Below, piece by piece: positions 40,379-52,049 of a stretch of 64,000 nt of DNA. A program made the position numbers and the translations under genes. Positions within the stretch are counted from its first letter, which is position 1, and each line of letters opens with the position of its first letter. The notes beneath the pieces were generated by a model that was not told where the DNA came from, made no database searches, and saw only the letters and a list, made by a program, of their open reading frames with translations. Source of the stretch: Paragordius varius (lineage: Eukaryota > Nematomorpha); contig OZ176054.1 of assembly GCA_964247055.1 (NCBI GenBank), positions 6,262,001 through 6,326,000 on the forward strand, in the 5' to 3' direction.

Positions 40379-41510
40379 TAACACTTGGATACAACACACT
40401 CATTTTAGTCCTTCGATTTAAATTGGGGTAGTTGGATATCCCAGGTCTGTTTAAAATCAAATACTTCAAATAGTATAAGGGGAATCGAACCCATGGCAAA
40501 ATTTTGCACTTATATAAGGTTAATAAACCTAAATATATGAAAAATTTTATTCAAAAATAGTTAATATTACTTATTTTAAGCTAAAACCGAAGGGTAAAAA
40601 TTTAATCAACGTGACATGTGTGAAATGATGAATAAAAAATAAGGCAAAATAAACCGCCTTTTCTATTTCAATCAATGTTAGATGTAATTTAAATAAAAAA
40701 CTAGCTTTTATTTTACCCTTGAAATTAAATGAAGACGATATTTTGTAAAATTTTGTAAAATAAAAATGGCGTCGAAGTAGTTTAATTCGATTCAAATTGG
40801 GGTATCTAAATACCCCAGACTAAATTTAAGTTAGAATTTTTAAAAAACTACTGAAGGAAACGGTCCCAATTTTAATTTATGCTTCTATCCTGATAAAAAT
40901 TGTATAAATATGCCAAAATATCTTAATAAAATTCTGTTTTGGAAAAAAAGTTCCATCTCAAACTACTTCGACGCCATTTTTATTTTACAAAATTTTTGCA
41001 AAATATCTGTTCATCTAATTTTAAGGGTAAAACTAATAATTTTTAATATAAATTACATCTCATTGATAGTAAAAAAAGCGGTTTATTTTGTATTATTTTT
41101 CAATTTTACCATTTCAAACATGTCACGTTGACGAATTTTTACCTTTCGGTTTTAGCTTAAAATATTTAATATCAAATATTTTTGAATAAATATTTTTATA
41201 TATTTAGGTTTATTTATGTTATATAAGTGCAAAATTTTGTCATGGTTTCGATTCCTTCCATACTTTTTAAGTATTTGATTTTAAACAGGCCTGGGGTATC
41301 CAACTACCCAGTTTGAATCGAAGGAATAAAATGAGTGTGTTGTATCCAAGTGTTAACATAGGACTTTTTTTAAAACTTAATTTTATTAAGATATTTTGGT
41401 ATATTTATATAATTTTTATTAGGATAGAAGCGTAACTAGTTTTTCAAAAATATCAATTTAAATTTAGTCTGGGGTATTTAGATACCCCAATATGAATCGA
41501 AGTGTTAAAT
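40379..41510. mobile_element. TTAA-flanked TIR element (~550 bp) split by a second copy
   Basis: Outer ends TTAACACTTGGATACAACAC and, inverted, TTAACACTTCGATTCATATT, each carrying GGGGTA..TACCCC mini-palindromes. The inner copy (about 40785-41355) is inverted relative to the outer one and occupies its middle. TTAA borders at both ends are what piggyBac-type transposition leaves; no transposase is present, so these would be MITEs. Confidence 0.6.
40785..41355. mobile_element. Second copy of the TTAA element, inserted head-on inside the first
   Basis: Starts TTCGATTCAAATTGGGGTAT, ends ..GGGGTATCCAACTACCCAG to CCAAGTGTTAA. Together with the left part of the host copy it makes a ~400 bp near-palindrome (for example GTCGAAGTAGTTT against AAACTACTTCGAC; AACGTGACATGT against ACATGTCACGTT). 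Opposed open frames at 40571-40795 and 40910-41131 are mirror images of this repeat, not genes. Confidence 0.6.
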
Positions 41511-41668
41511 TTATTATGATTTTTGACTTTTTGGATATTTAAATATTTTTTATAAGGTCGATGACCTACCGTTAATTTATAATAATAGTATCAGCCGGAC
41601 CAATGTCTGAATATGTCTGGTTGCAGCACCGCAATTTTTAAAAATCAAACAAAAAATACGATGCTTTT

Positions 41669-44600
41669 ATGATAACCTTTCATGTTTTGGATGATTTTTA
41701 CAACAAGATTCGTAATAAAGTTAAATATTTTTATAATATTAGTCCCTCTTAATTCTAGTCTCTTGCGATGTAGATTCAGTGTGTTCAGCCAAAATATTTT
41801 TGGTACTTAGTAAAATTGATTTAATAATTTTTTATTAATCTATTTAACTTTTTTTATTTAGCAAGAAATCGATAATATAAAGAGAAATTATTTTAATTAT
41901 AATTTTGACTGATTATTTTTTCCCAGTCTGGTGATATTTAACTAAAAACAACGCATTTCTTCGGATTGATGATTTATTTCTTTTAACATTTCAGCAAAGA
42001 TAAAAACCCTTTCTTATATAACGCTTTCAACCTTGTTATACATCCTATTTTAATTTATCAAAATTTAGATTGTTCCCTAATTTTTACTTATTTATAAGGT
42101 ACATCTAAATCAGATATTTTTTGTAATATTATTCATAAATAAAAACAGCATTTTGAATTTTTTTTTCATTTGATATATGGGTGAAATCCTTATATTTGTG
42201 CTTATTATTGACTAAATTTCAAATTTATGAATTTGTTATTGCTTTATTAAAACAATAGTATCTATCAAAATATTTACTATATGGTGCTTAACATTGCTAA
42301 ATTTCACTAAAACGTTAGACAAAACGATTTTACCTAAATAATATATTTAGCAGTAAAATCCCATTTTGTTATTCATATTAAACTAAATCGTATATATATA
42401 AAGGGTCTTTGATCACAATTGTGGTTAATGAAATCATTCTATATCAACATCTTGACTCTTTTAATATTTAAATGCCTTTCGGGTAAAATATATTTATTCA
42501 TGCCGCCTTTATTAATGTGGATTCGCGAAGATGTGAAAAAGATGATGAAATAAACAACACTTTATATTTGGTGCAAATTAGCATTATACTTATATTTCTA
42601 GCTCTACTTTTATCAATATGATATTTTAACTCCATTTTGATAGATTTGTATGTGTTTTATTTTTTTATGGGAATAGGCTCATCAGGCACATTACAATTTT
42701 TGATTTTAAAATAATTGTTAAAAAAATATATATTCACTACTATTATATTCAGCCAATGTAGGTGTTGATCACTCTGAAATCTTTTATTATAAATTAAAAT
42801 GCACTTGAATCAATATTTTGCATGTATAGGAGTTGTTGCAATCAGATCATATTCAATACACCATAATACCTGTTAGGGATAAAGAAAATTTACTAAACGT
42901 CTACCATGAACATAAACACTTTAAGAATGTGGTCATGTTGAATTGTGGTTCCAATTTCGATGTTATTGAATACCTCAATCCCCCTCCAAACACTCGATTT
43001 TACATAATTGATAAGTATATATATATGACATTTATTATAAATAATGAGATAATTGCATAATTGAATTCACATTTTTTTGTAAATTATTTTTCATATTAAA
43101 TAAAGTAAAATTTATTTTAAACTCTGATTTTAAACTTATCTTGTCGAACCTCTTTTTTGTGCACTAATTTGGTGTGTTAAACCAATTTTTTATCTGATTC
43201 AGTGAAAATGACCTTAAAAAATATTTGTACATATAAATGTGTAATAAAACTAATTGCCTTTTTTTGTAAAAATTATTACAGCATAAATTTATTTTTTTTG
43301 TTTTTACAAAATTTATTTTCGCACAAAAATGTTTATGTTTTGGCTACTGATATGTTAGGAAGAATAAATATTGAAAAATGTGATTTCGTGTTTATATATA
43401 TATATAAAAAGTAGTTTGACTCTATTGAAAATTATTATATATATTTTCTCTGTATATAGTCATAGACCAATTGATATATACAACATTTACAATGCCGAAC
43501 AAATAATTGTGATAGTTGATGAGGATGAACAACACAACTTTCCAGATTTTAAAGATATATTTTATAATCAGGTATAATTTTGTGCCCCTAATTTTCTATA
43601 GTGTTGAATAGAATATCCAAAATTGTGTTAATACATGCAAAATTTTACATATTTACTCTTAATTAAAACATTAAACGTCTCTCGAAAATTGGTATTTTTC
43701 ACCCATATCGGATGATTTAATGTTTGATTTATATTGATTTGTTTATTTAAACAAAAGATATATAAAATAATATACTGTTTTTAGTCCGACGATTCAGACT
43801 TATCTGACCAAGATAATGAGGTGATTGAGGATTCTTCAGAAACAACGATCGAAAAACAAAACCCCATTTTACGTGGTATGAAGCGTCAAAAAAGAAAGTT
43901 AAGACATGAGGAAAGACGTCAAAAAATTTTGTTTGAATATACGGAATACTCATATTGGGCTAATCCTGTAATTTTTGTTTTATACACCCTAACTTAAATT
44001 TTAGGTTTTAAAACGAATATATTGCATCGTAAAATGGGTGGAAACACAAAAAGTGTTAAAATCTCATATTTATTTTATACGTTTGTTTGAGCGGATATAC
44101 TAAACATTTAAATTGTACATAAATTTTCAGAGCAAAAAATGACTAATTTTTATAAGGATAATACTGATCCTTAAGATTGTTAGTTAGAGCCTGTAATATT
44201 ACGGTGGTTGTAAATAATGTATATAGATGATGTATGTATGCGTGTTGGTTACACCCATGGTAATAATCAAAAAAAATTTAAGGGCCCAATAAAATATTTT
44301 TCTTGTGGGCTGTGCACCATATAATATCGATGTTTGCAGATGTTAATACTCTTAATATTAACCAAATCAAAAAATTAAATAAACATTTCAGGGTTAAAAA
44401 ATTAAATAAACATTTCAGGGCTATCAAAAAATTAAATAAACATTTCAGGACTCTATTTAAAGGTACTTTTCAGCCGCGGTTTGATGATTACTGGCTTACA
44501 CCATAAAACTTATTGACTGCTATATACAGTAAAAACTGAAATTATACGGATCAAATGTAAAAATATAGTGTCAAATATTTTTTTACAAAAGACAACCATA

Positions 44601-47600
44601 CTACTTTTTAGATCTTGATTTATTTCAATATAATTCATTGGTTTAAATGGCTAAGTCTGAAATAGAGATATATATTATTAACACAATCAATTCTATATTT
44701 TACAATTGTAATATGTCTTATATGAGATTACGGGTTTAAAAAGTATGGTTGTCTTTTAGATAAATTGTCTTTATATTTTTACGGTTTGTGCGTATAATTT
44801 CCATTTTTACTGTAAAATATATTTTAATAAAAAATCAATTTATTTTCATTTAGTAATAATAAAAAAACAACAGTTTTTATTTTTAAGTTTATTATACACC
44901 GTATACATTTTGTTGTGAATATTTTAGAGCTGTTTAATTTTATTTACTATGGCTTGGATTTTGTCTCGTGATACAAATGCAATACTTTGGTGTACCATTC
45001 TCGGCTTCACGGATCATTATGTTAAGCGTTGCCTACAATTTGAACGGTATATGGAAGCCATGGTTAAACTCAAAAATCATGTTTACCGACTCAATAAGTA
45101 ATTATTTATTTTTGTTGTTTGCTGCTTTGATTTTTTATTGGAAAAAGGGATGATGTTGTATAATTAAAAAATATGGTTGAATTTTTCAGAGGTTTTTACC
45201 TTTATATCTTTAGTCATTAAATTACTTTTAAACCTACCATATAAATGAAATATTAGTTTTTTAAACAAAAATTTTGGCTGTAATTTTATTGTGTTTTGAT
45301 AAATGGCCTTGATTTAGGTTTCAAAAACGTTTCATTTTGTTACATTTGAAAAAAGCTCTGTATATTATTGTTTTTTGTTATTAATAAGAATAACATTTTG
45401 GTACATTGTTTCTAAAAAAAGGTATTGGTTAGTTAAATAATCTTCTATATACGGCTTTTTTCCAACAATCTAAACAATTTTTTTCATAATTATTTATTTT
45501 TCCAGAAAAGATGCGGTTGAGAATCAAAATAAAGAAAGGACCGTCATTAAAGTCATAAATGAACTTAATCTCGTCCTTTATCGGCATTGGACGCTGTTTG
45601 AAAGTTTATGGTATTCTCATAGCACAGCTTGTCAATTCCGCATTTGGAGCACACGGGGCCAACGAAGATTAAACGAATTTTTGGCTGATATTGGGTAGCT
45701 CAAAAATTTTTTTACAGTTTCTTTGAGTGAATTGATTAAAAATATTTTAAATTAGTTTTAAGCGCATTTGTGTTTATGTTTTTACATATAACTACCCAAT
45801 AAATATATATATTGATCTAAGTAATATAAATTAATATAAAATATTGGCATAAAGTTATGTTTAGTATTCACAAATTATTTGATTTATCAATTTTTTCATT
45901 GAATGTTGAAAATTTGATATTTAATAAGTTTCATTTGGTTGCAACTTATTTTTTTTGTATTTGCTAATGAATGCATTTATAAGCGATCACAGCGTTTATT
46001 ATTATTAAATCGATCAAAATCCTTGCTGTAAGAATCTTTAAAACCTAAATTTTAGGGGAAATTTGGATTATTTAAAAAAGAGAATAAGTATATATATACA
46101 TATATAATGCTATTTCATTGTATTGAGGAAGTTAAAGCAAAAAAGGCGAAATATATATTTTAAGTACTTAAGCCCATGCTATTTCTCCTTACCTGTAAAC
46201 GTTTTCTGGCAATATTTAAATTAAACATAGCACTCTATTTTTTTTGTTTTTTGTTTAAAAAATCATTTTTATTCACTTATTATTTAGAATCCCTTTAAGT
46301 CAAAGTCAACAAAAATTTCAATGTATGGAATTAGATTATAGGAAGAATGTTAAAACCTGGATCGAACAATTTGCTGAGAAATATGGGTACGTAAAAACAT
46401 TGATAATATTAACAAAATATACTTGATTTGTCAACTACACCTCATGAATAAATTTGCCCTCTTTATGATATTATTATTAAATTAAAATATATGTACTTTG
46501 GCACGAATTAGAATGGGTAACGTTTTATGTCTGCTAAAAAAATTTTTTTAGACATAGGTGCATACAATTGAATTTTTGCTTAAATTATATTTTTTGACTT
46601 TACATTGGGACTCTTTTAAAATAATTAGGTTATTCATGGAAAAAAATAAAACCTAAACCAGGACATACAAAAAGCAATAAAACTGACCAATTTTTTCTTA
46701 AATATATTTATAAATCGGCCATATACTTTGAATTAGTTTTTTCATTAAAATATATATAGAACCGAAACTAGAGACCAAAATTGATTTTTTTGTAATATAT
46801 ATTAATTGCATTAGTTTGGAAGAAATGAACTTTCCATCTTTCACCATTTCATTTGGTTACAATAAAACTTTCGGAGCTATGGATTTTACATTGGCACTTA
46901 GTGCCATTCTTGAACAAAATATCACAAGCGACGCCGCAAAGGGGAGAACTCAGGTTATTTTTGATTTTCAAATTCGTTTTATGAATCATCTAAAATACTG
47001 GTCACATATTTTATTGTAATTTTTATTTATTTTTTTAAAATATTTTTGTATAATTTATCTCATGTTTTCCTTTCCACAATGCAAAATAAATAGGTTCTGA
47101 CTAGTGAAAAAATAGTTCGTTATTCCGTTTTATCGTCCTACCTATTCATCTGCTAACGGCAAAGTCTCATTTTTAATTATCCAAAAATCAACAAAACATC
47201 CTCATATATATGCTATTTATGATGTATAAACTCTCAAACTGCACATTTTATTCATAACGATTGTTTCTACCATAGGTCCGATTATTACACAATTTAATTC
47301 CTTGATTCTTATTAAAATATAAAAAATAGTTCATACACCAAGGATGCACTATAAATTGTATTTTGTTTAGCTAAATTATAAAAATATACATACTCACTGC
47401 TTTTACCATAAAATTTATCCTATTTTTTACGGTGTAATTTAGAATTCTGATTCAACGCAAGTAGTGTTACCGACAACGTTTTTTGCGGCTCTTGATTGTC
47501 TCCAACATTCGTTGCATCACGGAGCTGGATTCACCATTTGCAAAAATGACATATTTCCCATATCATACACACCTAATTCAAATAAGTTTTTTGGTATTTA

Positions 47601-50583
47601 TGAATCAAATCAATACCACTTTCAATAGTTTTTACATTATAAATGACAAACGAAAAATATTATATAAAAAGTTTTACCTTAATTATGATAAGTCGTACCG
47701 CTGCCTGTTCGTGGTTTATCTTTGGTAAAATGGCAGAGGTCAGTTTTTGATGTTTTGCGAAAACCTTTACTTCGTTAGTAGTTTTTTTACAAGTTGAAAT
47801 GAGTGAGAATATTGCAGTACACTATTGTGTTCGAGATATCATGATAAATTTTAATTTTGTGGTACAAGCGCGACCAATTTTTATAAATTATATATATTGC
47901 ATGATAAACATATGGTAAAAATCTTTTAACTGATTATTACTATATAAGTGGTCACATTCATGGTTTTAAAAGCGGTCACTACCGATGTGAGACTCTACAA
48001 CTATCAATTTTAAAGAGTGAATCTTTAGTTGAAAGTATTCTATTTTAATAAAAAAACACTAAAAGAAAAATGATCTATAATTTTAGGTGAAAGTTTATTT
48101 ATTATTTCTTATGATTTCTACCACACATTTGCCTTTTATTTGTGTATGTGTAACATTGTTTGTCACAAAATGTAGAAAATATCCTTGGTCCAACTTGCAA
48201 TGATACGCCTGAACTTTCCAAGGATGGCAAAAATTTTGCTGAGCTGTATCGAGGGATCGAACTAGCTAAAATACATGCTAAAACGATATTTGACACAACT
48301 CAAGCCATTTTAGATGATCATCAAATCATTACTGTGGGCCCATTCCTTTATGCCACATTATCTGAGGTAAGGGATAAATTTTTAAAATTTATAGCGATTA
48401 CCCCAAAACGGTTTAGACGATTCTAAATAAATTTTTTGTCTAGATTCTTTTTTGCATTTTTTTATGTGAAGAAATTTTTGGTTCCGTTTCTATGGTTTTT
48501 TTGGTTATTTGTTTTTATTTTTAAAGTTTTACGCAAAACCTTTTTATAAGGTAAATTATATTTCCATAGTTGAACATGTAATTATTGAAATAATTACATT
48601 ATCATTTTCTCGAAAATCCAAAAATACACATTTATTATCAATAAAAGTAATTAACCATGTAATAATAAGCTTGATTAATAACAATTTTTTCTACACATTC
48701 AGGCTATTATTATTATTATTATCTCTAACGGTAGTTTTTATACATCTGCAAATTTATTGAAATCTCGGTATATCATACAATTTTGTATGGATTCATTTTT
48801 AATATGAACAAATATTTTTTTTAAAATTTTTATTAGCAACTCTCATCGGCCCACATGTTTGATAATCCCATTTTACTCAAGCGTTTAGCCCATTTTATCC
48901 TTATTGCCTATAATGCAAAAGTAAATACAAATTTTAACATATAGTATTGCTATGCTATTAACAATATTTACCTCGCGCTTTAAATTTTCATTTTATTTCT
49001 ATTCTGGTTAAAAAAAATATTAATATTAATTTCGATAATTTTATCATATTATAACAATTTAAATTCTTTATCAAACAGTTATTATGAAATATCGTAAACT
49101 TTGTTATCAACATTTTCACTCAATTTTTGTATAAGATTAATTTTGGTTTCTTATCATTTTTAACCGTTTTTTTTTCAAACAATTATAATATTTTCCGGTT
49201 TCGTAGCACGGGTTATCTAACAAAAAACTCAGACATTTACCCTTAACACTATGTGTCCCCATTATACAATCATATAAAAACCGTAAAAAAGATCAAAATT
49301 CTAATTCTCAATCTAATATTCCGCAAAATGCAAGGCATCCTGCCATAAATTCCACTAATGCACCAGAAAATTCAGATATCTCAATTATAGGTCTACCACC
49401 TCTTAGTATATTAGAATCTACTAATAAAAAGTAAATAATATTTTTTATCTATATTTCAGGATTATAAGGTATGAAACCTAATAATTTATAACAAATTGTT
49501 AAATATTAATTTAGCAAATTTTTATTTAATTTTGTTCCATTAAAATATAAAACAACCGGTTTAATAAATAAAAAAATTGGCCATAATCTATAATGACAGG
49601 CTACCAAGAATTGGTGTATATATTCTCCAAATGTTTGAATCGGCAATTTAATTGAATTTTTTTATCACATTGTGGAATCAAAATCTATATTTAAGAATCC
49701 TCCTCGAAGATTAATTTTTCAAATATTTAGTGTATATATTTTCATCAAATCTGTTTATCTTGAGAGTTGAAGGTATTTGAGTGAAATAGTTTTTTGTTTA
49801 CCAATTGTTTCTATTTTCCGCATTTGTTTGGCCTCAGTAAGGTCATCATGATTAGCCAGCTTATATATATATATATATATATTTATTTATTTATTTATTT
49901 AGATAAATTTTTTTGTTTAATACAGTATGAGTAAGTATACATTGCTAGAAAGTTATTAATTATTGCCAAATAGTAAATCCAACAAAGGGCAGTATATTGG
50001 GTTGTAGTTATTTTTTTTACTTTTTATTAATACCAATAATACTGTCCTTTGTTGTATTTACTATTTGGCAATAATTAATAACTTTCTAGCAATGTATACT
50101 TACTCATACTGTATAGAGTAAACCCATAATGAGCTCGATATTGTCCGATTTTTAAAAATACTATATATTTATTTATATTTTTAATTATTATTCTTCTTTT
50201 TTCATATTTAGAATATGATAACATTTTAATCATGGCTTATTAACTCATATATACCCATAAATCAGTAAGTTTGTGGGAAAGCATTCACAACTTTAAACGA
50301 TAAAAACTTAAAAGCTTATATTTTAAAAATGTATCATGGTCAACATGAGCTAATTAGTTTAAAAGCGCTGTTTAATTTAAGAAGAAACCCTTTAAAGGAC
50401 AGTCAACTCTATCCTTAAATATATATTTATTTTTGTAGTTTTTTGGGGAAAGCATTTGAGCAAGCCGCTCAAAACATGCATGCACACACTTTTCGACTCA
50501 AAGGATTCGATCCAACCATCATCTCCATGGGCGATCGGGAAAAAGGTCGTTTTATGGACGCCCTTGTCACCATGTTAGATTGA
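41669..50583 (+). CDS. CDC45: CDC45, replicative helicase (CMG) subunit
   Basis: CDC45 joins MCM2-7 and GINS to form the replication helicase in the nucleus. Exons: 41669-41719, 41743-41802, 42830-43014, 43460-43571, 43785-43967, 44928-45097, 45506-45694, 46288-46386, 46815-46953, 47442-~47509, 48176-48366, 48837-48920, 49207-49430, 50439-50583 (TGA). Matches in order: DDFYNKIRNK, LLILVSCDVDSVCSAKIF (DHH-like core), QSDHIQYTIIPV, NHRPIDIYNIYN, an acidic SDDSDLSDQDNE stretch, RQKILFEYTEYSYW, MAWILSRDTNAILWCTILGF, LVLYRHWTLFESLWYS, RLNEFLADIGIPLSQSQQKF, FTISFGYN, ELYRGIELAK, VGPFLYATLSE, KRLAHFILIAY, LRHLPLTLCVPII, NFLGKAFEQAA, GRFMDALVTMLD. The first intron is only 23 nt. The exon 10 to 11 join does not close in phase: exon 11 needs phase 1 and exon 10 offers phase 2 donors, so a micro-exon or a border is missing. 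AATAAA at 50693. Confidence 0.93.
44369..44450. repeat. Three tandem ~27 bp repeats in a CDC45 intron
   Basis: AAAATTAAATAAACATTTCA followed by GGG occurs three times with spacers of 4-8 nt. The open frame over it is repeat-driven. Confidence 0.7.
44525..44813. mobile_element. Tc1/mariner-like MITE, best copy of its family
   Basis: TA-bordered, 289 bp, ends TACAGTAAAAACTGAAATTA and, inverted, TACAGTAAAAATGGAAATTA; inner blocks GTAAAAATAT, AAAAGACAACCATACTACTT are also inverted on the other side. Lies in CDC45 intron 5. Decayed relatives at 5674, 14656 and 18757. Confidence 0.7.
49921..50113. mobile_element. 193 bp hairpin MITE (TA-bordered, ~78 bp arms)
   Basis: TACAGTATGAGTAAGTATAC ATTGC runs inward ~80 nt and recurs inverted with only a few differences (AAATCC/AAATAC, AAGGGC/AAGGAC). 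The loop is ~35 nt. TA at both borders fits Tc1/mariner MITEs. In the last CDC45 intron. Its near-perfect arms suggest a recent insertion. Confidence 0.75.
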
Positions 50584-52049
50584 AGTCAAATTTCTCAATC
50601 TTTACAAATTTTATCTTTTCAAAATTGTATTTATCATATCACATATTCCAAATGTTTAAAAAAGTATTGTATGACTGAATGGAAAAATGCATAATAAATG
50701 TTATATTACTTGCACGATATGTTTTCTCGAAAAATAATTTGGCGTTGCCATTAATGTTTGAAATTAGTTTCTACGGACATGAAAATTTATATGCGATCTT
50801 AAAATTTAATTTGTTTGCATCGAATATTTTTGTATTTAGATGGTAAAATTTATATGAAACAATTAATTCACTTGTATTTTCAGGAAATTAGAGAAGTAAT
50901 AAGATTCCAATAAATAGTTCTTATTTTTGTCATAAAAGACAGGATTTTATTTATTAAATATTACATTCTACCTTTTCAAAATAAATATTCATTTTTCTTG
51001 ATAGAATTTAAAAGGAATGTTTTAGGTGAGATATTATGTTTAAAAATCATAGTTAAGCGAACAATTTAAGGAAAATTATTAATAAAGTTTTGTTTTATAA
51101 AATTGACTTGGAAACGGCCAATATTCCTCATCGCAAATGTATCCGCATGTAATGACATAAAGTATTTTTTAAATTTCAAGATTAACATCATTAACTTTTG
51201 GGGTCGTTATATATCCCAGAGCGAGTTGATGGACTATCTTAAAAAGCATTTAATGGAATTGGCTATATTTGAAAGTGTGCTTAGTTTAGCTCTTTAGGCA
51301 CATGCCTCAGAAATTTTTTTTTAAATAAAACTGTAATAAACCTCATCATATATTTTTTGCCGACACTTTTTTCATTTACATCGCTACAACAGGCAAATAA
51401 ATGTATTATTATATGGTTAGAAAAAGCAAATAATTAAGTTTAGAAAGCTTTCCGGCTACCTTTTTACCAACAAACACGTATTTTTTGTGTAAAATCAGCT
51501 GTTTATTTCCATCGTATTTTGAAGCTCAAAATTTACACTCTTTAAGTAAAAAAACTGTAAAAAAATAAGCTTTTTTATCTAATACATAACAATGTTTGAT
51601 TAAATTTAATTTAAACGACTTTTAAAACAGTAATTATCACAATTTTAAGTTTGGGCAAAAACTTCCCCAAAAAGTCGTGGACAAAAATAAAAATGTAATA
51701 AAATTAAATCGTTGATGGATGGGATTTAATTTTGCTATGTGTTAAATGGTTAAAACGATTTTGGATCACGAAAATTATATTTTTTATAATTTTTTTAATC
51801 AAAATGTAATTTATGTTAGGAACAAATTTACGGATCATAGGAAAAACATTCATCAGAGATAATTAGTTTCAAAAGCAAAATTCAAGAAGCGAACTATGAT
51901 AGGTTGTATTAGATCTTGGTATATCTACTACATAATAATTATTTATTAGTTTATACAAAAATCAGAACATGTTTATATCACAGATTATTAACTGAGCTTG
52001 TATAAGCTTTTCGGATAAGGGCACAATTTTTTAGAGTCTGCTATTCGGT
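50584..52049. other. Convergent 3' ends of CDC45 and the K+ channel
   Basis: CDC45 3' UTR with AATAAA at 50693-50698; channel 3' UTR from the right, with a minus-strand AATAAA at about 51942-51947. The open frame at 51103-51297 has no support. Confidence 0.5.

Noticed and set aside
40571-41131. Two similar opposed open frames (74 and 73 codons)
   Set aside because: They are mirror images within the nested TTAA elements.
43202-43459. Frames inside CDC45 intron 3
   Set aside because: They do not match CDC45, and the flanking exons join perfectly without them.
51103-51297. 64-codon frame between CDC45 and the K+ channel
   Set aside because: No domain, no splice partner with support, and it opens at a non-ATG codon.
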